Positions 23,860 to 33,744 of a stretch of DNA of 64,000 nt are shown here, piece by piece. The notes under the pieces were generated by a model that was not told the origin of the DNA, searched no databases, and saw only the letters and a list, made by a program, of their open reading frames with translations. The stretch lies in assembly GCA_028554795.2 (NCBI GenBank), contig CM068842.1:27729577-27793576 (forward strand), written 5' to 3'. This DNA is from Sinohyriopsis cumingii. Taxonomy: Eukaryota > Mollusca > Bivalvia > Unionida > Unionidae. A program made the position numbers and the translations under genes. The number at the start of each line of letters is the position of its first letter. Position 1 is the first letter of the stretch.

Positions 23860-24590
23860 GACATGATTCATGAAAAATTTAAATGAACATTTTTGAATTT
23901 TGGGAATTGTATGTAGTAATTCCTGTAAAAAAATTAAAAGGTGAAAAATATACTGGCTACTGTTTGCTTTTTCCTTCTAGTTCCATCAACAGGGCCTTCC
24001 ATTAGATTTGATTGTATAAATTGAGGTGGTAATGCAGATTTTATCTTCCTGTAGGCTCTAATCTGCCATAGTGGCCTTGCAGATTTGATCTCCTTCTGGA
24101 CTTGGATCTGCCATTGTATATTACAAGGTGACCATGCAGATTTGATCCCCTTCTGGACTTGGATCTGCCATTGTATATTTCAAGGTGACCGTGCAGATTT
24201 GATCTCCTTCTGGTCTTGGATCTGCCATTGTATATTACAAGGTGACCATGCAGATTTGATCCCCTTCTGGACTTGGATCTGCCATTGTATATTTCAAGGT
24301 GGCCATGCAGATTTTATCTCTTTCTGGACTTGGATTTGCAGTTGTGGCTATGCATATTTTGGCAATAAATCTGTTTATCTTCAGGTAATGAAAGCAATCT
24401 GCATTTTAAGGAGACTAGTTCAATTAATTAGCATAACAATGAAATTATTGATCATTTTCATGATTCATCTCTGACTTTACAAGGACATGAGTCAAGAAGC
24501 ATTCAAAAGAACTTTTTGAATTTTGGGAAATGTAATAATTCCTGTAAAAATAAAAGGTAAAAAATACACTGGCCATTGTTTTTTTTAAGT
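23860..24590. repeat. 57-bp tandem array inside a flanking direct repeat
   Basis: The core (about 24070-24330) holds five copies of a 57-base unit (GATTTGATCTCCTTCTGGAC, then TTGGATCTGCCATTGTATAT and TACAAGGTGACCATGCA). The left flank (23895-23965) and right flank (24505-24585) repeat each other: TTTTTGAATTTTGGGAA, TAATTCCTGTAAAAA, AAAAGGT, ATACACTGGCCA. The 129-codon plus frame over the array is periodic at 19 residues and not considered a gene. Confidence 0.8.
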
Positions 24591-25554
24591 GAGTTGCCAA
24601 AGTAGGTGGGGTGGGGATGGGGACCTCCCAAATAAGGATACAGGATTTTAATTTTTTTTTAGCCTGCTGTAAAGTTAAAGTAGCCAGGTAAATCACCCAG
24701 CACCTGGTCGATAAGAAGTCCTGCTTTTACAGTGATGATGTGATTGTTAAACACTAATGAATCAGACCTGCTGATTGGCCGTTTTTCTACTGCTGTTTAG
24801 CTACCTGCCTGCTTTCATGCTGCCATTTTATATTTCATTTCTTGCTTTTGTATTACATGACTCATAGGCACCCCCATGGTTTTTATTCCTGTGCCATAAT
24901 GATCTATCTTAAATCAAGCATACACAGAAATGTTAATGTCTCAGTTGTCTGGTCATGTGGTGATGAAATGTGACTAGACAGATCTGTCAATCAGGTCATA
25001 AACAGCTTCATGATGCATTCATATTATCTTATGGTATAAGTTTTTTTTGTTTATGACTGTAACCTATGTAATAGATCAACACCTGTACCTAGTTAGAAAT
25101 TGTAACATTAATAAACACATCTTCTTCATTTTCGTATTGGATCACAATGTTAAAGACCCAATTCCACAAAGGACAAAATTAATTGGTCTTTTCATTGCCC
25201 TTGCACAATGAAACCTAACCTGGCGGACACATTTATGTAAATGAAGAACATCCATTACCTCTGCATTTTCTCCCAAGTTTTTTTTTTTTTATAGCTGGAC
25301 TGGGAATAGACCAGAAGAGCTTGTGGGATGGTCTGTTAGCACAAATTTGGTATCACAACTCCACCTAAACAGTGTATCGCCTAGGGGTGCAAGACTGAGA
25401 GTCAAAAATCACCTTGGTGTCAAAACTGGGGGTCAGACTGAGTAAAAAACAAACTTTGGTACCAAATCTGGGGGCTCAAATAAAAAATTTGGGGGTCTCT
25501 GAAGTGCAAATGATGGTAAAGGGAGATACTGCCTAAATTACTTTGAGGATATTA
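24591..25554. other. No gene; diverged repeat edge
   Basis: Positions 24680-24790 resemble 6150-6240 (dispersed repeat around the 57-bp array). The remainder has no recognised feature; a T10-plus tract lies at about 25280. Confidence 0.4.
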
Positions 25555-25745
25555 CTGAAGCTTTGCACACACATTCATCCCATGGTCTAGTTGGTCCAGA
25601 TTGAAAATTATGCTGATCTGGGGTCTTATCCAGCTGTCACAGTGGTCAGTTTAAAAATCTCAGAACCGCTACTCCTCATGAATGGATGGTCATAACAGTA
25701 TGGGTTTTTCACTAACAGACTTCTTGGAATGTTTTATTGATCTTA
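25555..25745. repeat. Dispersed repeat F copy
   Basis: TTTGCACACACATTCATCC, CATGGTCTAGTTGGTCCAG, CCAGCTGTCACAGTGG and GAATGGATGGTCATAACAG follow the family order. Confidence 0.6.
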
Positions 25746-25749
25746 AAGT

Positions 25750-26066
25750 GGAATGTATGTGTGATTTGGATTTTTAACGTAGCTTTAACCATTTTTCAGT
25801 CATATCGTTACTATGCAGCGTGACAGTTTATAGTGATGTCTAGCACTGGGGTATCATTTGGCAGACATGTAGCATGATGTCCCACCCAGTCACATTATCC
25901 TGACACCAGGCCGACCAGTCCTAACACAAACCTCTTAATGCTGAGAGCCAAGTGAGGTCGCTGCTAGTACCATTTTTATGTCTTTGGTATGACTCGGCCG
26001 AGGATTGAACCCACAACCTCCCACATCTGAGGCAGATGCTCTAACCACTAGGTTACTGGGGTGGTT
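25750..26066 (-). mobile_element. SINE-B copy, minus orientation
   Basis: On the minus strand: head with A box (AACCTAGTGGTTAGAGCATC) and good B box (GGGTTCAATCCTC), then CGAGTCATACCAAAGAC, CAGCATTAAGAGGTT, GGACTGGTCGGCCTGGTGTC, GGGTGGGACATCATGCTACA and the end AAAGCTACGTTAAAAATCC. Full length, about 317 bp. The target duplication is unclear. Confidence 0.88.
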
Positions 26067-26099
26067 TAAATTGAAATAATATTGGTCTATCATCTAATA

Positions 26100-26360
26100 T
26101 GTGGCAGTCTTGAAAATCTTGCTTTTTTTCCTTCACTTTACAGGGGAAAGTCATTTTGACCTAGGGTTTTCATCGGAAGATTTTGTTGGTGTCTGCATGT
26201 TCCTAAATGAAAATAACTTGCTGTCAGTATAGCCACCATGGTGGATATCTTGAAAATATTTCTTTCTTTACTCCCAAATAAATGGCTATATGGCATGCTG
26301 AAAAATGTTGTTCTTTGTGGTAGCTATGGTCTTAACATAACATCCCAGATGTCAGTTGAC
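26100..26360. repeat. Dispersed repeat F copy
   Basis: Contains GTGTCTGCATGTTCCTAAAT, CAGTATAGCCACCATGG, ATCTTGAAAATATT and CTCCCAAATAAATGG in family order. Confidence 0.55.
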
Positions 26361-26540
26361 CTTGCAGCATAATAATCGCATGTAATTTGCATGTAATGAA
26401 TTATTAACATGTTACTTTGAAATAATTTCAAGATTTGGTTTGCTTTATGCATATTGTTATGGTGCCTGTCCTGAATAAGGGGTCAAAAGTGTATTGCACT
26501 TTTAATAAGCTGTAAGGTCAGTTTCCAGACTAATGCCATA

Positions 26541-26735
26541 TGTTGTTGTTTTGGGTTTGCTGCCATTCTTCAGCATGATACTGTACAGGGTGGCCAGTAT
26601 ATCCCCTTAGCAAGAACCCCAGAAATATCCTGGTAAGAATCACTGACCTATATGAAGCTACTGGCAAGGCTTGTTTACATACAAACTCTGGCCTACATGT
26701 GGGTGATTTGTAAGGGCATGCACTTTAGACTAATC
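26541..26735 (-). mobile_element. SINE-A copy, minus orientation, diverged
   Basis: Starts with the complement of the ACAACA tail (TGTTGTTGTTTTGGGTTTG), then GGCCAGTATATCCCCTTAGC, AAGCTACTGGCAAG and a decayed head. Followed closely by a second partial copy. Confidence 0.7.
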
Positions 26736-26754
26736 TGCTACCTTTTCTCTTAAT

Positions 26755-26880
26755 GGTAGCCAGTATAAATGGTGGAGGAAGAACCTGGGGAAAATCCCCC
26801 CCCCCCCGGAAAGAACCTATGACCCATGCTACCGGCAAGCTTTCCCACATACCCAAATTGGCCGAGCCTGATACAAAAAA
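26755..26880 (-). mobile_element. SINE-A partial copy, minus orientation
   Basis: Internal part of the family: GTAGCCAGTATAAATGGTGG, AGGAAGAACC, CCGGCAAGCTTTCCCACATA and AATTGGCCGAGCCTG. It is interrupted by a run of about 14 C (26797-26810). Both the tail and the A-box end are missing. Confidence 0.75.
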
Positions 26881-27044
26881 CACATGCTATAAATAAAGAT
26901 AAGAGCAGTACTATGTATATAGTATACAAAATTACCTTGGTATTGTAACCCATACCCAGCTGTGAACACTATACTGTAGGGTACACTGATTGGATGATTT
27001 TTAACAGCACCTTTAACATGTTCTTGGCAGTGTCATGCATAGGG

Positions 27045-27163
27045 AATGGGAGCTAAGTTCCTTTTTTCTAAAGACGCAACTGCAGTTGACCTAGATGGGT
27101 ATCAAACTTGAGACCCTTGGATTATGGGTCTGATATGCTCATAACTGAGCACTGTGGATCCCC
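27045..27163 (-). mobile_element. tRNA-derived SINE (family C), head part
   Basis: The minus strand shows CTCAGTTATGAGCATATCAG (A-box region) and AAGTTTGATACCC (B box), then a body like the 9.13-kb copy (both have ACCCATAATCCAAGGG or its close match). Confidence 0.5.
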
Positions 27164-27169
27164 CTGTGG

Positions 27170-27605
27170 ACTCTGATCTAATGTTTTATAATACAGGGTG
27201 GCCATGCATATTTGATCCCCATGTAGACTCGTATCTGCCATTGTATAATATATGGATATATTTTGGCCATGCAATTTGATCCCACTGTAGACTCAGAATT
27301 GCCATTGTATTATATCGCTATATGGTGGCCATGCAGATTTGATCCACATGTAGACTCATATCTACCATTGTATAATATATGGATATATTTTGGCCATGCA
27401 GATTTGATCCCCCTGTAGACTCAGAATAGCCATTGTATAATATATCGATATATGGTGGCCATGCAGATTTGATCCACATGTAGACTCATATCTGCCATTA
27501 TATAATATATGGATATATTTTGGCCATGCAGATTTGATCCCCCTGTAAACATGGATCTGGAGTTGTATTATACAGGGTGGGCATGCAGATTTTGACAACA
27601 AAACC
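27170..27605. repeat. 65-bp tandem array, related to the 24-kb array
   Basis: About seven units of GATTTGATCCCCCTGTAGAC, CATTGTATAATATATGG, TGGCCATGCA, with two alternating variants (CCCCTGTAGACTCAG and CCACATGTAGACTCAT). Downstream (27610-27670) GAAAGCAATCTGCATTTTGG and TTGAATTAATTAGCA match 24388-24435 after the 57-bp array, so both arrays sit in the same larger repeat. Confidence 0.85.
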
Positions 27606-27851
27606 CTTTATATTCAGTTATGGAAAGCAATCTGCATTTTGGGAGACTGGTTGAATTAATTAGCACAAAAATGAAGGCGTTGATCGTACTCATGTTATTC
27701 ATTCCTTACCTTTCAATATTTTTGGTGACCAAAGACATTTTTGAAAGAAAAGAAGACAAATACATTATTTGCAGTAATCTGAGAGAAATACAAATTTTAA
27801 CAAAGTTATTTTTAATAATTAAAAAAATAAGTTCTTTCAGATTATCTTTCA

Positions 27852-28052
27852 GTATGCTAAATAGACTTGCTTATGTGTTAATCCTAAAAGCAAACAGCAT
27901 AAATCCTGATGCAAAATGTGCCTATGCATCAGATTGTGTTGTTTGTTCTACTAATTACTTGTAAAAAATTGCATAGACCTAGATATGTCAATGCATTATG
28001 CAACGGCATATCTGGATCTTGCAGTTTGCTGTTGGATCTGTACATGAGTATC
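27852..28052. mobile_element. MITE-1 copy, diverged
   Basis: Interior motifs are recognisable: GTTGTTTGTTCTACTAATTA, GCATAGACCTAGATATG, GCATTATGCAACGGCATATC and GCAGTTTGCTGTTGGATC. The termini are poorly kept. Confidence 0.6.
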
Positions 28053-28129
28053 TGCAGTGGCAGGGAAAACCCTATAATATGGAAACATCTTTGCATGTGG
28101 TCAACTTTTTATCTTGCGATGGCAGGTTG

Positions 28130-28600
28130 AGATGAAGGTCAAGGTTACTAACTGAAAGGAAAGAAAAGGTTTCTACATAGTAACACTTATTTTACATCAG
28201 AGACCTGAATCAAACTTTATAAATGGCTTTCACCTGGAGTAAGGAAGGAGCCTATTGATTTTGAGCCTCGCAGGCTGAAAAATAAAGACTACTTTTGCCA
28301 CAGAAACTTAAGTTCTCAACCATGTACCTTCACCATAATTTGTGGATGGTTTATGCTTTGGATAAGAACAAATCCTGTTGATTTTGAGGTCACAAGGTCA
28401 GAATTTGAAGGTCATTGCACCTGATTGAAGAAAAATAGTTTTTACATATTAAACTCAGTTCTTGATCACAGTAACTTACCATGACTAATGTTTGTGGAGG
28501 GCTGCCAAGGTAAGGAAAGGCCTATGGTGACTTCCAGACCAACAAATATTGCTTTAATGACCTGAAAATCCAACCTGATCATCTACATGTGAAATACAAA
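28130..28600. repeat. Low-copy dispersed repeat, about 130-150 bp period
   Basis: Recurring segments such as GGTCAAGGTTACT / GGTCATTGCACCTGATTGAAG, CCTATTGATTTTGAG / CCTGTTGATTTTGAGG and CCATGTACCTTCACCATAAT suggest two or three diverged monomers. The class is unknown. Confidence 0.45.
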
Positions 28601-29490
28601 CAGCATACAAATTTTATTTGTCTTAAAATAGTTATGAGTCCAGAAGTTGAACTCATGTTGAAATTAGAAACTTGTTATAATTTCCTGAAAATCTAACAAG
28701 GCATCTTGTTCATGACCATGTTAAAGTGTGTAAACTTGCATGGCTGTAAGTCTAGTTTTGTGTTGTCGCACAAAAGTAGTTTTAAATGGATGTATAAAAA
28801 ATATACAGATAGACAACATAATAGCAGTAAAGTCCCATCTACTTTTTACAATGAGTAAATAAAATTATCTTTTCCTCAACTTCTTCATTATAATGCATGT
28901 GAATGTGGGTCATAATTAAACTTTATTTTGCAGCCACATTGGCAGCACTGTAAAATAGACTATCAGGGATAGCCTTTATATATTTTGTACCACAGCATGC
29001 AAAGGACTTGGCAATTCAATGGCCAGACATAACAGAAATCCCCAATACACTAAGATAACAGCAGTAATGGTTTCTGATAATACACATTAATATTCTTGCA
29101 TCACAGGATTATCTTTTGGTCAAAGCTTTCCTAAAGGAAGCTAAGTGTCAGTATGGTTGACCAGAGGGCCAAATCATGTTACCTATAGATATACAATTGC
29201 TCAATATTAAGAGTTAATATGGTGCATCCTGACATTGCTTACATTCCATTGGATAGCAAACAGGCTTGCTGTCTGTCCCTAGGGGATATTGCTGGTAGGG
29301 TAGGGCTCCAGAAGTATTTATCTTGATGCATCTATTTGTTACGTTTTATGAACCTATGCTGGGAACAGATGCTAGGTGGTTGAGAAGCATCAGGGTGTTT
29401 TTATAATCAAAGTGGATATCAATCCTGATGGCATAGAGATTATTTACAAGTCAGATAGTTCAGGGGGATGCCTACAAGCATGCTAAAGGT
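28601..29490. other. No recognisable feature
   Basis: No supported exon or repeat family. Confidence 0.45.
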
Positions 29491-29493
29491 AGC

Positions 29494-29598
29494 TACAGTG
29501 TTTCTGTGGTCATCTTATTTCATGACTTTGCAGTGTTTCTGTTGTTGTCTTATTTTCATGACTTTGCAATGTTTCTGTGGTCATCTTATTTCATGACT
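29494..29598. repeat. Three-copy repeat abutting the pogo element
   Basis: Three copies of GTGTTTCTGTGGTCATCTTA plus TTTCATGACTTTGCA, with a period of about 37. The third copy runs up to within a few bases of the transposon end at 29605. Confidence 0.85.
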
Positions 29599-29707
29599 GC
29601 AGCTTACCGTATTTTCCCGCATATATCCCGCGCGTTATACCAGATTTTACAAACCCCGCGGGGGTGTGTGTGTGTGTGTGTGTGTGCGGGTTATATAAGG
29701 GTGCGGG

Positions 29708-30247
29708 CTATGTCACAAATTTTTTTACACGTAATAATACTTCATCCATATTAATAATGGCAGAATGGGGAAGGTCAAGCTTCTGAATTTCCCTGGCGAC
29801 GAATTCACGAAAATCATCCATCTTCTTCTCCCAATTCTCGGGTAGACGTTGGCCGACGGTCGTTCGTGTTCTGACTGACAATTGGTTCCTCTTCATAAAT
29901 TTATATACCCAAAGCACTCCTCCTTTAAAATCATCAATGTGCTTCTCTGCCGCCATGAGTTTGGCCTTCAGTTTGATGGCAACTGTCGAGACTGGTCGGT
30001 TGTTTTCCCGCTGGGCCACGATCCACTGCTTCAGGTCAGCTTCAAGGTGAGGCCATTTTGCTTTAGGTCCGCGACGAGCACATTTTCGTGGATTCATCTT
30101 CTCCAACGTTCCTTTTTCTTTTCTCCAACCTCGGATTACGCTCTCATCAATATCAAATTTTCTGCCTGTGGCTCTATTGCCATGCACTTCAGCATACGCA
30201 ATGGCAGTTAGCTTGAAGTCGGCTGTGTAAGATTTTTGTTTTGGCAT
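29708..30247 (-). pseudogene. Truncated pogo-family transposase (N-terminal part)
   Basis: The 179 codons begin MPKQKSYTADFKLTAIAYAE. Residues about 5-50 look like the Brinker-type helix-turn-helix seen at the start of some pogo proteins (for example POGK): KLTAIAYAE, FDIDESVIRGWRK. Residues about 60-127 fit a CENP-B/Tc5-type helix-turn-helix: ARRGPKAKWPHLEADL, WVYKFMKRNQLSVRTR. At 164-170 the start of the DDE domain appears as IINMDEV, whose D168 would be the first catalytic aspartate. Then the frame runs LLRVKKFVT and stops. Those last codons come from the subterminal GTGTAAAAAAATTTGTGACA, so an internal deletion fused the beginning of the catalytic domain directly to the element's end. The other catalytic residues are absent; the product could bind DNA but not transpose. 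The assignment is by motif recognition. Confidence 0.88.
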
Positions 30248-30416
30248 TTTTTAAATTAAACAGAAAGAAATTATTTAAACTCGAATCTACAATTAAAAAG
30301 AATACAAGATTATTTGGAAATGTCCGCGTTTATGTAGCCTGTAGTTGAGGCACAGCTCTTATAGACAGCCTACGCGCACAAGCACTGTGTACCGAGCCTG
30401 AATACCGGTAGTTAAT

Positions 30417-30424
30417 TGACGTCA
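30417..30424. promoter_or_regulatory. CRE-type palindrome upstream of transposase
   Basis: TGACGTCA, a perfect cAMP-response/ATF-type site, lies about 170 bases upstream of the transposase start within the element. A role in expression is inference. Confidence 0.4.
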
Positions 30425-30984
30425 TGCGAGCTACATTCGAAATTGACAATTGTGGCATTCAGCCTCAGGACCTCACACCATTGCATATCCGGCTCACAAG
30501 TACCTGGCTTCAAAATTCAAATCTGCCGGCTGCCAGCCGGAATATAGTGGAGGCAGGGTGACTAACTTGAACTGATGCAGAGGGATGAATATGGACCAGG
30601 GCTGACTGACTTCATAGCGTAAATACAAATTTGCATGTTGGGCGGGTGAGTGAAAATGTAGTAGTTGTAGTATCGTTCGTCATCCACGTGTGAGCATTGA
30701 CGAATTTGGTCCTTCTAAAAACAGTAATGGTAGACAATGTGAACATACACAAAAAAGTTCATCAATCTATGGTTGCGGGTTATACAAAGGTGCGGGTTAT
30801 GCCAACGATTTTTTACACAAAACCCCAAAACCCGCGGGCTATATGAGGGTGCGGATTATCTGCGTCTGTGGGATATATGCAGGAAAATACGGTAGGTTAG
30901 TTGATTGATTGATCAAGTTGATGTACACAAGATGAGATTGATTGATGTTATAAATAGCACATCAACAATTGAAAGGTTATATTG

Positions 30985-31118
30985 TAATCAGGCAGTTGAA
31001 GTTCCTTGCCTGGAGAAACACCATGTCAGACAACTTGCCAAGCCTTTTCTTGGCTGGATTTGAACCCATACCCTGATGGTCAGTAGTCTTGCATGCTAAC
31101 CACTGAGCACTCAGAAGG
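30985..31118 (-). mobile_element. tRNA-derived SINE (family C), minus orientation
   Basis: Minus strand: GTGCTCAGTGGTTAGCATGC (clear A-box region) and GGGTTCAAATCCAGCC (good B box), followed by TTGTCTGACATGGTG and a GGCAAGGAACTTC-type core at the far end. Confidence 0.75.
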
Positions 31119-31134
31119 TTGGAATTAGTCCACA

Positions 31135-31355
31135 CTTGATCACCATGTCAGAACACTGTTTATTGGGAGAATGGTCATACAAAATGGAGACAAAAAACAC
31201 TGTTCATTGGGATAATGTTTATACAATAAAGAGACATAACACTGTTTATTGGGATGATGTTTGTACAGCAAGGAGACAACACTTTTCATTGGGAGAATGT
31301 TTGTCCAACAGGGAGACAGAACACTTTATTGGGATTATGTTCCTACACCATGAGA
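31135..31355. repeat. Five-copy ~43-bp repeat
   Basis: Units of about 41-46 bases: AACACTGTTTATTGGGA, GAATGGTCATACAA (or GATGATGTTTGTACAG), GGAGACA. The periodic frames on both strands are not credible genes. Confidence 0.85.
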
Positions 31356-32344
31356 CAATGGATTTAATAACTGCACACAAACTAGTGAATAGGCGGAAGT
31401 ACTTAAGTTTGTGAAGTTGCTTTTTGCATAGTGGTTGAATTCTTATTGTAAACCGACTTCTTGTTACATATTTTAAATTAGAAGGAAGGTATGCTCTTAT
31501 GTGACATTGTACACATATGACATGCAGAAAGGAGGACAAATTAATAACCCTGGGAAAAAAGAGTGATTTTATTCAGAGTAAACTAACTGTTCACAGACAG
31601 AGTGAGTTGATAATGTTCCTCAGCTGATATTTAATAATCTCCCACTTACATCAATATAATATAGTTCCCCCTCCCCCACTCCAACGTAAAATGCTCTGAA
31701 TTCATTTGATGAAGAATATAGTAAAGATGAAATTTGGTCTGGATAAATAAAGAACAATTTATCATAATGATGAATCTTTTTCTTCGTACTCGTTTACCTT
31801 CAAGAACCTTAAAAGGGTGGCATATGTGAAAATAGGTTGGAAACATTTTTCTGCAAATTTTACTGTTGGTAAGAAAATGTAAAACCTGTTTACTTGCAAC
31901 TGCCATAGCTTAAATAAACATACAGAAACTGAAATAACCTCCCAAAAAACGGAGCTGATGGAAAGATTTGTTTGACAGGAATTAATCTTGTCAATAAAAC
32001 ATCGTGACATAACTGTGACATAAACTGTTATAAAATGACACCAGTACACCAATAGTTACAACATAAGCTGTAAGAGATCTGACCTGTCAGTCTGATTGCC
32101 CAAACTCAACAGCTTTCTCCTATCACTTAGGATTTATGCAAGGATTGAAGAGCACTTGTACCACTTTGCACTCATTATGTAACAGGATGTACTTCAAATC
32201 CATGGTGCAGTAGGAACTAGTTTATTTTCCTTGTTCTAGAGAATGAAACTCATTGAGTCACAAATTAAAGTTGTTCAGCGGAATTTTGGTGATGCACCGC
32301 ATATGGACTAGGTCATTATGTCAGATTTGGCTTGCTTTGGTTCT
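31356..32344. other. No recognisable feature
   Basis: AT-rich. Overlapping minus-strand frames at 31646-32052 lack recognisable domains. Confidence 0.45.
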
Positions 32345-32460
32345 TTAAGGCACAGTAACAAAAGTAGGTTACTTAGTACCCAAGCAATTGGAAAAAAGTG
32401 CATAGCCCAAGGGCACACAACAGTAGCTGACCCAGGCTGGTCTTATGGTAGGATTAGAGA
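32345..32460 (-). mobile_element. SINE family C tail fragment
   Basis: GGCACAGTAACAAAAGTAGG, TTACTTAGTACC, GTGCATAGCCCAAGGGCACA match the 37.2-kb copy in order. The tRNA head is not recognised. Confidence 0.55.
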
Positions 32461-32469
32461 TGTTTCTCT

Positions 32470-32800
32470 ATAGTCAGGTGCCCTTTTTAAAGCAGTTAGC
32501 TGCTAGTCCTTTGCACAGGGGTGGAACCCTTAGGTTTACTTAAAAATAGGGGTTTATAAATCTTATCCTTTTGACAATGTCCTTTTTATAGAGGGGATCT
32601 TTACACAGGGTGAAATATTTTAATTATACTTGAATACCTGGGTTTGTTTTCCTTAAACATGTCATTTTTGTTGAGGTGATTGCTAGTCCTTGACATAGGG
32701 ATGATATTTTAGGTATATAAAAATAGAAGTCTAGAAATGTTACCCTCTAGACAGGTTTCCCATTTATAGAGGGACTGTTACTGGAAGGTTCACAGTCTGC
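32470..32800. repeat. Three-copy ~115-bp tandem repeat
   Basis: Each monomer runs GCTAGTCCTTTGCACAGGG, TTAGGTTTACTTAAAAATAG, GTTTATAAATCTTATCC and CCTTTTTATAGAGGGG, with diverged copies starting near 32480, 32590 and 32690. Confidence 0.75.
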
Positions 32801-32875
32801 AATATGTTCAGGCTTTATCTAAAGCCAATATCTGATTATAAATACATTAGATTATAAATGACTGATCTTGTGTCT

Positions 32876-33744
32876 TTAACACATTAACCCCTGGAGGTTT
32901 TTGTCATTTTTGCCTGAAATTTGAGTAGGGAACACATTTTGAAAGCTATTTTTGAATACATCTAACACATCAAATTCCATGTGATTTTCAAGTAACCTAA
33001 TGCCTAATTGTGTTAGAAACATCATTTTTCATTGGCAATAAGCAGAAGGTTAAAAGTTGAGTTTGTTTTTTTATTGTTTTTATTTTTGCTTAACGGACCC
33101 ATTATTTTCATATCAAGACCACTCTTTATTCCGAATGCCCATCTTAACCACTTTTTGCAAAGGTTGATCTGTCTGTTTGCAGTTCATAGCAGTCTGCCTT
33201 AGATCTGAGACCAAAAAGTCTAAAATCCAGACACAAAATCGGATTCCGACCACAGGCGAATTTTGGGTGGGAAAAAAATAATGTCCAAAAAATTAGGTTC
33301 TTCCCTCAGTATTTTGTAGTGCAACTAGTTGTTGTTGTAGGGTTTAACGCCATTTTTCAGCACACGATAGGCTATACATGGCAGCCAGTATTAGTGGTGG
33401 AGGAAGAACCCGGGAAAACCCCAGAAAGAACCACCGACCCACGAGAAGCTACTGGCAAGTTTTCTCACATACCCACATTGGCCGAATCCGAGACGCGAAC
33501 CCACGCAGACAGAGGTGAGATGGCAGTGATCTGTAATGGAGAGCGCTTTAGACCACTCGGCCACTCGGGGCCCCTGTAGTGCAACTAGAACTTCCAGACT
33601 ATTTGGTATCATTGTAGAGCTACACCTCTCTACCTTTCTATAATACCAGCCACTTTAGTGTATCATACATGACCTTGATGCTACGGAGGTCGGTAGTGGG
33701 CTACTACCTCCACATAAACTCGTCGGCAAGTTTAAATGTGTTAA
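32876..33744 (+). mobile_element. TTAA-1 element, copy B, split by a SINE
   Basis: The left end is TTAACACATTAACCCCTGG (32876) and the right end ATGTGTTAA (to 33744). The body is collinear with copies A and C. It measures 869 bp, of which 260 are the nested SINE plus one target duplication, giving 609 bp for the element itself, close to copies A (615) and C (625). Confidence 0.88.
33329..33574 (-). mobile_element. SINE-A, complete copy nested in TTAA-1
   Basis: On the minus strand: GGGGCCCCGAGTGGCCGAGT, GGTCTAAAGCGC (A-box region, like a class II tRNA), GTGGGTTCGCGTCTCGG (B box), then GGCCAATGTGGGTATGTG, CCAGTAGCTTCTCGTGGG, CACTAATACTGGCTGCC, GTGCTGAAAAATGGCG, TTAAACCC and an ACAACA tail. 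A 14-bp target duplication, TGTAGTGCAACTAG, flanks it at 33315-33328 and 33575-33588. It is the best-preserved member of the family here and so probably the youngest. Confidence 0.95.

Larger units (their letters stand above)
29605..30894 (-). mobile_element. Internally deleted pogo/Tigger-like DNA transposon
   Basis: Both ends are present. The left end is TACCGTATTTTCCCGCATAT and the right end, read on the minus strand, is TACCGTATTTTCCTGCATAT; both begin at a TA, the expected pogo/Tc1-mariner target. Subterminal motifs of the form GCGGGTTATA and AAGGGTGCGGG occur on both sides. The only gene is a truncated transposase (29708-30247). An autonomous relative would be expected to be longer, because most of the catalytic domain is missing here. 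A GT microsatellite (about 29664-29686) has grown inside the left terminal region. Confidence 0.9.
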
